A DNA stretch of 9,164 nt, taken from positions 6,364 to 15,527 of the forward strand of contig JAAVGQ010000021.1 in the NCBI GenBank assembly GCA_014800105.1, in the 5' to 3' direction. The position numbers were made by a program, and so were the translations under genes. The stretch is from Bacteroidales bacterium. GTDB taxonomy: Bacteria; Bacteroidota; Bacteroidia; Bacteroidales; Muribaculaceae. Position 1 is the stretch's first letter, and the number at the start of each line of letters is the position of its first letter. This document shows, in pieces, positions 1 to 5,887 of the stretch. The notes below the pieces were generated by a model. The model was not told the origin of the DNA. It was given only the letters and a program-made list of their open reading frames with translations, and searched no databases.

Positions 1-792
1 CCCGCTGGTTCCGAATCCGGGTATATACCATGCCCGGCCGTAAGTCTTGGGGCTCTCGTGGAGGATGGAATGGTAGCGTATGGTCCAGCCCATTGAGATG
101 TTTTTTGCGAGATTAACTCTCAAGCCGGCGAGAAATTCAAAGTAGCCGGCTGTCGCGTTGATTTCAGGGAACGGAATGTCAGAGGGTTCACCCCAGTAAT
201 CAACATAGGAGTGGACGTTTTTCAGGGTCCACTTGAAGGGCGAGAAGCCGTAGCGAACGCCCACGAAAATACGATAGGCCGGATTGGAGTTATACAGGAA
301 GTTGTAGTCCATACCAATCTTAAAGAATGGAGAGACAGGCGAGTGGTAGGTATAGTTATTGTTGGCCGGTGTATTGTTGGCTGAACCGAGACCGAATTCA
401 AAGACGGGGATGTAGCGGTTGTGCATGTTGAAGTCAACTGAAATGCCGGCGAGCCCGTAGCTCTGACCGAACGCTCTCATGAGAGGGTCCCACAAGTTTA
501 GACCAACAGAGGTCTCGAAAACAAGAGGATAAATCATCGGGGGCACTTTGGGCATTGCAGTAGAATCAATGATTTCAGTACCTGAAATTGTATCGACGAG
601 AACGACGTTACCCTTGTCATCACGGTAGCGCAGGAGCTTACTGAGGTCGAGCGTGTCGCCGGCCGCTTTATTCTCGTTGATTGACTGGGTTGTAGTGGCG
701 GGAGTGTTGACTGGAGTTACTCGACGCTGTCCATGAACGGCGGGCACCACGAGAGTTGACAATATGAACAGAATGAAAATGATTCGCTTCAT
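1..792 (-). CDS. Exported, probable outer-membrane beta-barrel protein (DUF6048-like), 3' end beyond window
   Basis: The reading frame is open for 264 codons from the ATG at 792 to the window edge, so the C-terminus is missing. The first ~21 residues (MKRIIFILFILSTLVVPAVHG) form a signal peptide: a short basic start, a hydrophobic core, and a plausible signal peptidase I site before Gln22. A polar linker follows to about residue 85. The rest alternates aromatic and polar residues with Gly-rich turns (for example FEFGLGSANN, RIFVGVRYGF, FEFLAGLRVNL), as in outer-membrane beta-strands. I match it from memory to the Bacteroidetes DUF6048 family, whose function is not known to me. The ATG overlaps the stop of the upstream lipoprotein gene as ATGA (789-792), so translation is probably coupled and the two products may act together in the outer membrane. 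Beta-barrel form is inference from the strand pattern; the family name is tentative. Confidence 0.82.
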   Translation of the reverse strand, partial: MKRIIFILFILSTLVVPAVHGQRRVTPVNTPATTTQSINENKAAGDTLDLSKLLRYRDDKGNVVLVDTISGTEIIDSTAMPKVPPMIYPLVFETSVGLNLWDPLMRAFGQSYGLAGISVDFNMHNRYIPVFEFGLGSANNTPANNNYTYHSPVSPFFKIGMDYNFLYNSNPAYRIFVGVRYGFSPFKWTLKNVHSYVDYWGEPSDIPFPEINATAGYFEFLAGLRVNLAKNISMGWTIRYHSILHESPKTYGRAWYIPGFGTSG

Positions 793-1337
793 GGCAGAGA
801 GGTGGTTTGTACCTCGGTATCTGAGGCAGTGCGGAACATTATTTTCATTTTCTCGACGTCTAAATTATTGATGAGGGAGTCGAGAAGTGCCACTGAATCA
901 ACGAGGTGGCGCGTATAGGTCATCTCCTTCACATGATAGCGGTAGATTGCGCCACATTCCTGCGAGACAAAGTATGGCTCGGAGGTATAACGCAGAGTGA
1001 TGGTATCATTGAGCCATGAATAGTCGAGCTCTTTCTGGCAATAATGGATGAAGAAAGATGTTGAGGTGTCGCGGGAACGCAAGGGGAGATAGAGCTTGGA
1101 AGTGTGGTCAGCGACACCAAGCAGGAGCGAGTCATAAGGAGCACCCACGCCGCCCATCTCGATGGAGTCAAGGGTGATACTTGCCGGCTTGGCTTCATTA
1201 TTGTAGAAACCGCACAGCAGCAGTGAGCTACGGTTATCAGTACAGCTATTGTTGTTGCACCCGGCGAGGGTGCAGGCTACCACAGCCGTGAGGGCGATGA
1301 CGAAGTGCAGGCAATATGACAGCTTCCTGTTATTCAT
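789..1337 (-). CDS. Small lipoprotein (DUF6452-like), 182 aa
   Basis: The start chosen is the ATG at 1337, not one 19 codons upstream. From 1337 the protein opens as a lipoprotein signal: MNNRK, a hydrophobic stretch, then lipobox Leu24-Ala25-Gly26-Cys27. The longer version would put 19 extra residues before that signal and bury the start deeper inside the glycosyltransferase gene. Asn28-Asn-Asn after the lipidated Cys contains no obvious acidic surface-export signal. The mature part (about 155 residues) is Ser/Thr-rich with probable beta-strands, and has Cys at residues 32 and 42 and again near the middle, so disulfides are possible. It overlaps the upstream glycosyltransferase by 8 bp and the downstream exported protein by 4 bp (ATGA), the middle gene of a coupled operon. 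It resembles, from memory, the Bacteroidetes DUF6452 family, often seen beside DUF6048. Function is unknown; an envelope partner role is inferred from lipidation and context. Confidence 0.82.
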   Translation of the reverse strand: MNNRKLSYCLHFVIALTAVVACTLAGCNNNSCTDNRSSLLLCGFYNNEAKPASITLDSIEMGGVGAPYDSLLLGVADHTSKLYLPLRSRDTSTSFFIHYCQKELDYSWLNDTITLRYTSEPYFVSQECGAIYRYHVKEMTYTRHLVDSVALLDSLINNLDVEKMKIMFRTASDTEVQTTSLP

Positions 1338-2292
1338 GAGCTTCAATCTCGGTTTCAATCTCGTAATCGTTGCGGCGTATAGAATTGCGGGCAATCAGTT
1401 CACCGATGAACCCGGTGAGGAAAAGCTGAGTTCCCAGAATCATTGTGGTAAGAGCCAGATAAAAATATGGGGAATCAGTAACGAGATGATACTGACCGCC
1501 ATTGTGCATGTTCCACAGTTTACCGAAACCCACAATCATCACTGCAATGAGTCCCACGAAGAACATCAGCGAGCCCAGGAGGCCGAAGAAGTGCATGGGT
1601 TTTCCGCCGAACTTTGATGTAAACCACAGCGTGATGAGGTCGAGGTAGCCGTTGACAAAACGGTCGAGACCAAACTTGGTTTTGCCGTATTTACGCGCCT
1701 GATGATGAACTACTTTCTCTCCAATGCGGGTAAAGCCAGCGTTCTTGGCCAGATAGGGGATGTAGCGGTGCATGTCACCGTAAATCTCGATGCGTTTCAC
1801 CACCTTGTTGCGGTAGGCTTTGAGTCCGCAGTTGAAATCGTGGAGGTTCCTGATGCCGCTCACCTTGCGCGCCGTGGCGTTGAATAGCTTTGTGGGGATG
1901 GTCTTGCTCAGGGGGTCATAGCGTTTCTGTTTCCAGCCTGACACGAGGTCGTATCCATCGCTGGTAATCATTTTGTAGAGTTCCGGAATCTCGTCGGGCG
2001 AATCCTGAAGATCAGCATCCATCGTGATTACGACGTCACCGTTAGCGCGGGCGAAGCCGGTGTTGAGAGCCGGTGACTTGCCGTAGTTGCGGCGGAAGGA
2101 GACACCGCGCACATTGGGGTTGTTGCGGGCCAGTTCCTCGATGACCTCCCACGAGTTGTCAGTACTGCCGTCATTAATGAACAGTATCTCGTAGCTGAAG
2201 TCATTTTCCTTCATTACACGTTGAATCCATGCTTCGAGTTCAGGCAGGGACTCAGCTTCGTTATAAAGAGGTATTACAATAGAAATATCCAT
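1330..2292 (-). CDS. Family 2 glycosyltransferase, polyprenyl-phosphate type, 320 aa
   Basis: The N-terminal ~230 residues are a GT-A fold of the GT2 family: start ISIVIPLYNEAESL (3-16), nucleotide-binding Asp-Gly-Ser-Thr-Asp at 41-45, and metal-binding Asp92-Ala-Asp94 within the MDADLQD motif. Conserved blocks follow at 151-156 (HDFNCG) and 174-178 (MHRYI). Two hydrophobic helices near 235-257 and 277-300 anchor the C-terminus. This layout matches the DPM1/ArnC/GtrB group, which moves a sugar from an NDP- or UDP-sugar to undecaprenyl phosphate on the cytoplasmic face of the inner membrane. The sugar cannot be told from sequence. Length is normal for the group. The ATG at 2292 starts exactly at the conserved N-terminus and has no Shine-Dalgarno, as usual in Bacteroidetes. 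It is the first gene of the minus-strand operon and has its own promoter about 45 bp upstream. Its end overlaps the lipoprotein start by 8 bp. Confidence 0.93.
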   Translation of the reverse strand: MDISIVIPLYNEAESLPELEAWIQRVMKENDFSYEILFINDGSTDNSWEVIEELARNNPNVRGVSFRRNYGKSPALNTGFARANGDVVITMDADLQDSPDEIPELYKMITSDGYDLVSGWKQKRYDPLSKTIPTKLFNATARKVSGIRNLHDFNCGLKAYRNKVVKRIEIYGDMHRYIPYLAKNAGFTRIGEKVVHHQARKYGKTKFGLDRFVNGYLDLITLWFTSKFGGKPMHFFGLLGSLMFFVGLIAVMIVGFGKLWNMHNGGQYHLVTDSPYFYLALTTMILGTQLFLTGFIGELIARNSIRRNDYEIETEIEAHE

Positions 2293-2335
2293 AGTCTTAA
2301 CAGGGAGGAAGCGTTAAAAAACTCGCCAACCGTTA

Positions 2336-2367
2336 CAAAGATACGAAACAATATCGTTAAGTGAGAA
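2336..2367 (-). promoter_or_regulatory. Promoter of the glycosyltransferase operon
   Basis: On the minus strand a perfect Bacteroidales -7 box, TATCTTTG (2343 down to 2336), lies 43 nt before the ATG at 2292. A weaker -33 box, TTTC (one base off TTTG), lies 21 nt further upstream at 2367-2364. Transcription would start near 2330, giving a leader of about 38 nt. The same -7 octamer precedes gyrB in this window. Confidence 0.68.
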
Positions 2368-2424
2368 AAAATTAAACAAAAAGTGGCGACAGGCCCTGCG
2401 CGAATTACTATCGTGGTTGCATCG

Positions 2425-2440
2425 ATTATCAAGTGATAAT
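2425..2440. promoter_or_regulatory. 16-bp palindrome, possible operator in a divergent region
   Basis: ATTATCA-AG-TGATAAT has perfect 7-bp arms and a 2-bp centre. It sits between the two divergent promoters, 33 bp upstream of the -33 box of the 44/163-aa gene pair. The symmetry and length suit a dimeric DNA-binding protein. No regulator is encoded next to it except possibly the 44-aa protein, which has no clear DNA-binding motif. Chance occurrence in AT-rich DNA cannot be excluded. Confidence 0.35.
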
Positions 2441-2473
2441 AATCATGTGAGTTCGAATTTTATCGCGAGGATA

Positions 2474-2505
2474 TTTGTGTTAATGGATTAATTGTGATAT
2501 ATTTG
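2474..2505 (+). promoter_or_regulatory. Consensus promoter of the 44-aa/163-aa gene pair
   Basis: TTTG at 2474-2477, a 20-nt spacer, then TATATTTG at 2498-2505: a full match to the Bacteroidales housekeeping pattern (TTTG, 19-21 nt, TAnnTTTG). Transcription would start near 2511, about 24 nt before the ATG at 2535. The quality of this promoter is the main support for the short gene that follows. Confidence 0.8.
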
Positions 2506-2534
2506 CAATAGAATTTACAAATACTCATCAAGAT

Positions 2535-2669
2535 ATGGAAACGACAGGCACTGTAAGAATCCCTCATCCCTCCAAAGAGTTGGTCGCTTTCCTCGAGGAA
2601 GCGCAACAAGAAAAGAAGGAGCGCATGAAGAAAATCTGTGACAAATATCGTAAACTTGTTCACGGATAA
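2535..2669 (+). CDS. Small charged protein, 44 aa, first gene of a coupled pair
   Basis: I do not recognise this protein. It begins METTGTVRIPHPSKELVAFL and continues as a probable single amphipathic helix rich in Lys, Arg, Glu and Gln (residues ~14-42, containing EEAQQEKKERMKK), ending VHG. There is no signal peptide or membrane segment, so it is probably cytoplasmic. Two things support it as a gene despite its size: a consensus promoter 30 bp upstream, and a stop codon TAA whose last base is the first base of the next gene's ATG (position 2669), the classic arrangement for translational coupling. A short charged helical protein before a larger unknown one is the usual layout of Bacteroidetes toxin-antitoxin-like pairs, with the small partner as antitoxin. 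That reading is inference only; it could equally be a small subunit or a leader peptide. Confidence 0.65.
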   Translation: METTGTVRIPHPSKELVAFLEEAQQEKKERMKKICDKYRKLVHG

Positions 2670-3160
2670 TGGAGACCGTTGAAACACTAATTCCTGATAA
2701 TAAGGGCAATCATTTAGTGGTTGTCCTTAGTTTTTACGAGGATAACCAAAAGACTGATACATTCCAAATTCCAATCGAATATTCGAGTTTAGAGATTGCT
2801 GATATTTCCATTGAGAAACTTGATATGGATTTTCCTTTGGGGTTACGGGCATTTCACCAGATGTGTAGATGGTTAATAGAACAGTTTGTGCAATTCCCCA
2901 ATGCGGTTTTCTCATTTATTTGTTCGACTGACCCGTTGGCGACTAATCATACCATGATAGCACCAGAACAATATAGATGGAACTTGTTTGAGTCTTTTTA
3001 TAAGCGTAATATTTCAAGGCTCAGTGAATTAGGAATTGAGTCTAAGGATATTGTCGTAGGTCCCGATGGTTATCAGACATTTGCAAGGGTATTCTATCGA
3101 ATGTCTCATGCCCCAGTTATTCACTTAGTTATCGCTCATCTCAATAACAAGTATAGTTAG
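2669..3160 (+). CDS. Unknown cytoplasmic protein, 163 aa, coupled to the 44-aa gene
   Basis: No firm family assignment. The protein looks alpha/beta: strands near 15-22 (HLVVVLSF), 30-37 and 42-50, a hydrophobic helix at ~57-76, strand FSFICST (81-87), a helix at ~98-121 containing YRWNLFESFYKR, then strand DIVVG and a final strand near 148-156. It has no signal peptide or membrane helix. The combination of a strand ending in Cys-Ser-Thr-Asp followed by an Arg-x-x-Leu-Phe-x-x-Phe-Tyr helix reminds me of the Bacteroidetes DUF6169 proteins, but this is from memory and weak. The ATG at 2669 shares one base with the stop of the 44-aa gene. The DNA looks more AT-rich than gyrB or rnr, suggesting an accessory gene. 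No clear terminator follows. A toxin-like role beside the small partner is possible but not shown by any catalytic motif. Confidence 0.8.
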   Translation: METVETLIPDNKGNHLVVVLSFYEDNQKTDTFQIPIEYSSLEIADISIEKLDMDFPLGLRAFHQMCRWLIEQFVQFPNAVFSFICSTDPLATNHTMIAPEQYRWNLFESFYKRNISRLSELGIESKDIVVGPDGYQTFARVFYRMSHAPVIHLVIAHLNNKYS

Positions 3161-3306
3161 TTGCCTGAATAGGTCGATGCGGACGCTCCTATAGAACCCT
3201 GAGACAGATGCTATGGTGACGACTATTTACTTGTAGTTGGTGTTTCGCCACTTTGTGTATGGGGATTAGCATTACGCATCTGCTGTTTTAATGTCTTTTA
3301 ATAAGT

Positions 3307-3385
3307 AGCACCCACTCTGTGGGTTTAAAATGAATAATAGGTCTATACCCCGAGAAAACTCGGGGTTAACGTCTTGTCACCCGCT
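3307..3385 (+). repeat. 79-bp direct repeat, copy 1
   Basis: Begins AGCACCCACTCTGTGGG and ends CACCCGCT. It matches copy 2 (3442-3520) at 77 of 79 positions; the only differences are TG at 3375-3376 against CA at 3510-3511. It holds two full hairpins, ACCCAC/GTGGGT (3310-3324, loop TCT) and ACCCCGAG/CTCGGGGT (3347-3366, loop AAAA), and the left arm of a third. Confidence 0.95.
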
Positions 3386-3599
3386 ACCGCGGGTTTCTGC
3401 TCAAATTCGACAGCCGCTATTGCGGTTTTCAATTCACCTTCAGCACCCACTCTGTGGGTTTAAAATGAATAATAGGTCTATACCCCGAGAAAACTCGGGG
3501 TTAACGTCTCATCACCCGCTCAGCGGGCTCAATCTTTACATAGGAAAAAAGAAATTGGCGTGCTTTAGTTATAGGCCTCATGGCATGCTCAGCGGGCTC
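3310..3599 (+). repeat. Array of seven short GC-rich hairpins plus a half-copy
   Basis: Hairpins run in order: 3310-3324 ACCCAC/GTGGGT; 3347-3366 ACCCCGAG/CTCGGGGT; 3379-3394 ACCCGC/GCGGGT; 3412-3427 AGCCGC/GCGGTT (one G-U pair); 3445-3459, 3482-3501 and 3515-3527 repeating the first three. A remnant with only the right arm (AGCGGG) is at 3591-3596. Centres are about 30-40 bp apart. All loops are 3-4 nt and several right arms run into TTT or TTTT, like minimal intrinsic terminators or REP-type palindromes. It lies between the 163-aa gene and the gyrB promoter, so it may insulate gyrB from upstream transcription. No transposase is nearby. Confidence 0.8.
3442..3520 (+). repeat. 79-bp direct repeat, copy 2
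   Basis: Second copy, exactly 135 bp downstream of copy 1. Its hairpins are ACCCAC/GTGGGT (3445-3459), ACCCCGAG/CTCGGGGT (3482-3501) and CCCGC/GCGGG (3515-3527). The sequence diverges sharply after 3520, in the loop of the third hairpin, yet both versions keep a paired right arm. A 13-bp piece from its end (GCTCAGCGGGCTC, 3518-3530) recurs at 3587-3599. Confidence 0.95.
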
Positions 3600-3684
3600 T
3601 CCGGCCCTCTGGAGGAAATTCTTAAGGCTGTAATCATGAAGTGCCGAATGGGGGATTTTTTCGGGGTTTAAACGGCGGGAGGGT

Positions 3685-3716
3685 GTTGCATAAATGATAA
3701 GAAATGATTATCTTTG
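3685..3716 (+). promoter_or_regulatory. gyrB promoter
   Basis: A -33-like GTTG (3685-3688), a 20-nt spacer, and a perfect -7 box TATCTTTG (3709-3716). Transcription should begin near 3722, leaving an unusually long leader of about 128 nt before the gyrB ATG at 3850. Confidence 0.75.
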
Positions 3717-3744
3717 TACGTTAAAAGACGGGTGCTGTAAGCGT

Positions 3745-3807
3745 GGTCAATGGTGCTTTTCACTGGAAGATTTTCCCGAGGAAAATTAAGTGAAAATGTT
3801 CGTGACC
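3745..3807 (+). promoter_or_regulatory. Structured 5' leader of gyrB, candidate cis-regulatory RNA
   Basis: Three nested pairings form one long interrupted stem: GGTCA (3745-3749) with TGACC (3803-3807); TTTTCACT (3757-3764) with AGTGAAAA (3789-3796); and ATTTTCC (3770-3776) with GGAAAAT (3780-3786), closed by a CGA loop. That is 20 perfect pairs within 63 nt, with small internal loops. It begins about 20 nt after the predicted transcription start and ends 42 nt before the ATG. No T-tract follows, so attenuation by termination is not indicated. A role in mRNA stability or translation is inference, and I match it to no known riboswitch. Confidence 0.5.
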
Positions 3808-3849
3808 GCCCGGAATTGAAAACGCAAATATCGATCAAAAGAAAAAGCA

Positions 3850-5781
3850 ATGTCAGAAAACAAAGAGGAATACAGCGCGAGTAATATTCAAGTGCTCGAA
3901 GGACTTGAAGCTGTTCGCAAACGCCCCGCGATGTATATAGGCGACATCAGTGTGAAAGGTCTTCACCATCTCGTGTATGAGGTAGTTGATAACTCAATCG
4001 ACGAAGCTCTTGCGGGATATGCCACCGACATTAATGTCACCATCAACGAGGATAACTCAATCACAGTAATTGATAATGGCCGCGGTATTCCCGTGGACAT
4101 GCACGAGAAGGAAAAGAAGAGCGCACTCGAGGTCGTGCTCACCGTGCTTCACGCCGGCGGTAAGTTTGACAAGGGCTCCTATAAGGTGTCAGGCGGTCTT
4201 CATGGTGTGGGCGTTTCGTGTGTAAACGCGCTCTCTACTTATCTCAAGGCTGAGGTTCACCGCAACGGCAAATGCTACATTCAGGAGTACAGCTGTGGTA
4301 AGCCCACTACTGAACTTCGAGTTGAGGGTGAAAGCACTCACACCGGAACTTCAATCACTTTCAAGCCCGACGGCTCTATCTTTACCGAGACTGTCTATAA
4401 CTACGATACGCTTGCCAACCGCCTGCGTGACCTCGCATTCCTGAATGCAGGCATTCGCCTGACGCTGACTGACAAGCGCGTGCAGGATGCTGACGGCAAC
4501 TACAAGAGCGAAGTGTTCTACAGCGAGACAGGTCTGTGTGAGTTTGTCGAATACATAGACAGCAACAAGGAGTCACTCATCAGTGACGTTATCCACCTCG
4601 TTACCGAGCGCCAGGGTATCCCCGTGGAAGTGGCTCTTACTTACAACACCACTTACAACGAGAACGTATATTCTTACGTAAACAATATCAACACCATCGA
4701 GGGTGGTACTCATCTCACAGGTTTCCGCCGCGGTCTCACCCAGACTTTGAAGAAATATGCTGAGGAGAACAAGATGCTCGAAAAAGCTAAGGTTGATGTT
4801 GCCAGCGATGACTTCCGCGAGGGTCTCACCGCCGTGGTTTCAGTTAAGGTTATGGAGCCACAGTTTGAGGGTCAGACCAAGACTAAGCTTGGTAATACCG
4901 AGGTTATAGGTGCCGTTCAGGTTGCCGTGAGCGAGGCTCTGAGCACCTATCTTGAAGAGCATCCCCGCCAGGCCAAGTTGATTGTCGAGAAGGTGATTCT
5001 CGCAGCACAGGCACGTCACGCAGCCCTTAAGGCACGCCAGAGCGTGCAGCGCAAGTCGCCGCTGAGCAGTGGTGGACTGCCAGGCAAGCTTGCTGACTGT
5101 GCATCACGTCATCCTGAGGAGTGCGAGCTGTTCCTCGTCGAGGGTGACTCAGCAGGTGGTACTGCTAAGAATGCCCGTGACCGTCACTTCCAGGCTATCC
5201 TCCCGTTGCGCGGTAAAATCCTGAATGTAGAGAAAGCTATGGAACACCGCCTTTTCGAGCATGAGGAAATCGCCAACCTGTTCCGTGCCCTTCGTGTCAC
5301 CATTGGTACCGAGGACGATCCCAAGGAACCCAACATTTCTAAGCTCGCTTACCACAAGATTATTATCATGACTGATGCTGACGTGGACGGTGCCCACATT
5401 GCAACGCTGTTGATGACATTCTTCTTCCGTTGTATGCGTCCCGTAATCGAGAACGGCTATCTCTATCTCGCAACTCCACCGTTGTACAAGTGTGTGCGCG
5501 GCAAGAACGAGGAGTATTGCTGGACTGATGCTCAGGTACAGAAGTTCATTGCTGAGAATGGTGACAAGACCAAGGTTTACCGATTCAAAGGTCTCGGTGA
5601 GATGGACGATAAAGAACTTCGTGAAACTACAATGGCTCCCGAGCACCGCATGCTGAAACAGGTGCAGATAAGCGATGCTGTTGAAGCTGAACGCGTGTTC
5701 TCAATGCTCATGGGTGACGACGTTGAACCACGCCGTGACTTCATCGAGGCTAACGCCAACTACGCTACCATCGACGCTTAA
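3850..5781 (+). CDS. gyrB: DNA gyrase subunit B, 643 aa
   Basis: ATPase subunit of the type II topoisomerase that introduces negative supercoils, working as GyrA2GyrB2. N-terminal GHKL ATPase: catalytic Glu44 in LVYEVVDNSIDEA with Mg-binding Asn48, DNGRGIP at 75-81, GGLHGVG at 115-121. Transducer domain: QTKTKLGN at 342-349, carrying the ATP-contacting lysine. TOPRIM domain: Glu431 in EGDSAGG and Asp509-x-Asp511-x-Asp513 in MTDADVDG. The C-terminal tail has KGLGEM at 580-585. At 643 aa it is the common short form without the ~165-aa insert of E. coli GyrB. The quinolone-linked position equal to E. coli Asp426 is Asp433, and Lys447 is replaced by Arg454, as in many non-enteric gyrases. Tyr111, the residue matching the site modified by some Fic enzymes, is present. 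It is read from its own promoter through a long leader and ends at a strong terminator. gyrA is not in the window. Choice of gyrB over parE rests on overall match. Confidence 0.97.
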   Translation: MSENKEEYSASNIQVLEGLEAVRKRPAMYIGDISVKGLHHLVYEVVDNSIDEALAGYATDINVTINEDNSITVIDNGRGIPVDMHEKEKKSALEVVLTVLHAGGKFDKGSYKVSGGLHGVGVSCVNALSTYLKAEVHRNGKCYIQEYSCGKPTTELRVEGESTHTGTSITFKPDGSIFTETVYNYDTLANRLRDLAFLNAGIRLTLTDKRVQDADGNYKSEVFYSETGLCEFVEYIDSNKESLISDVIHLVTERQGIPVEVALTYNTTYNENVYSYVNNINTIEGGTHLTGFRRGLTQTLKKYAEENKMLEKAKVDVASDDFREGLTAVVSVKVMEPQFEGQTKTKLGNTEVIGAVQVAVSEALSTYLEEHPRQAKLIVEKVILAAQARHAALKARQSVQRKSPLSSGGLPGKLADCASRHPEECELFLVEGDSAGGTAKNARDRHFQAILPLRGKILNVEKAMEHRLFEHEEIANLFRALRVTIGTEDDPKEPNISKLAYHKIIIMTDADVDGAHIATLLMTFFFRCMRPVIENGYLYLATPPLYKCVRGKNEEYCWTDAQVQKFIAENGDKTKVYRFKGLGEMDDKELRETTMAPEHRMLKQVQISDAVEAERVFSMLMGDDVEPRRDFIEANANYATIDA

Positions 5782-5804
5782 AGCCGAGGTATAGATAAAA
5801 GCAC

Positions 5805-5842
5805 AGCCGGGACCTGGGGATGCCTTAGTCCCGGTTTTGTTT
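5805..5842 (+). terminator. Intrinsic terminator of gyrB
   Basis: CCGGGAC (5807-5813) pairs with GTCCCGG (5828-5834) over a 14-nt loop. An outer A-T and a G-U pair extend it to 9 bp, and TTTTGTTTT follows directly. It lies 24 nt after the gyrB stop and separates gyrB from fic. Confidence 0.9.
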
Positions 5843-5887
5843 TATTATAACCTACGTCACACTTAGTGATTCTCAAGCTCCCTAATT

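Larger units (their letters stand above)
3161..3849 (+). other. 689-bp gene-free region with hairpin array, promoter and gyrB leader
   Basis: There is no convincing protein gene here. 3161-3306 shows nothing clear beyond a weak hairpin (ATAGG 3169-3173 with CCTAT 3188-3192). 3307-3600 is an array of short hairpins with an imperfect 79-bp repeat. 3600-3680 has only minor symmetry: CCTC/GAGG at 3606-3615, CCGAA/TTCGG at 3644-3664, and the palindrome GTTTAAAC at 3666-3673. 3685-3716 is a promoter and 3745-3807 a foldable leader. An open frame at 3330-3671 exists only because the repeat carries it twice and looks like no protein. Confidence 0.75.

Noticed and set aside
1249..1887. Plus-strand open frames opposite the glycosyltransferase and lipoprotein genes
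   Set aside because: They lie antisense to well-supported coding sequence and their products show no domain features.
3169..3192. Terminator after the 163-aa gene (ATAGG/CCTAT with inner GCG/CGC)
   Set aside because: The stem is short and interrupted and no T-run follows.
3307..3600. CRISPR array
   Set aside because: The hairpins are of different sequences, only two copies of a 79-bp unit exist, spacers are not unique segments of constant length, and there are no cas genes.
3307..3600. Integron attC sites or an insertion-sequence remnant
   Set aside because: No integrase or transposase, no conserved core-site sequences, no terminal inverted repeats bounding the block and no target-site duplication could be found.
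3330..3671. 113-codon plus-strand open frame across the repeat region
   Set aside because: It exists because the 79-bp repeat carries the same start and frame twice (135 bp is divisible by 3). The product repeats itself, has no domain character, and lies over hairpins; no promoter of good quality precedes it.
3750..3884. 44-codon upstream frame starting in the gyrB leader and overlapping the gyrB start out of frame
   Set aside because: The sequence is rich in Arg and Lys from A-rich leader DNA and its 3' part is forced by gyrB codons. Its start is in the leader stem. I see no evidence that it is translated.
4382..5759. Minus-strand open frames within gyrB
   Set aside because: They are shadows of gyrB codon bias on the opposite strand, with low-complexity Ser/Arg/Cys-rich products and no promoters.
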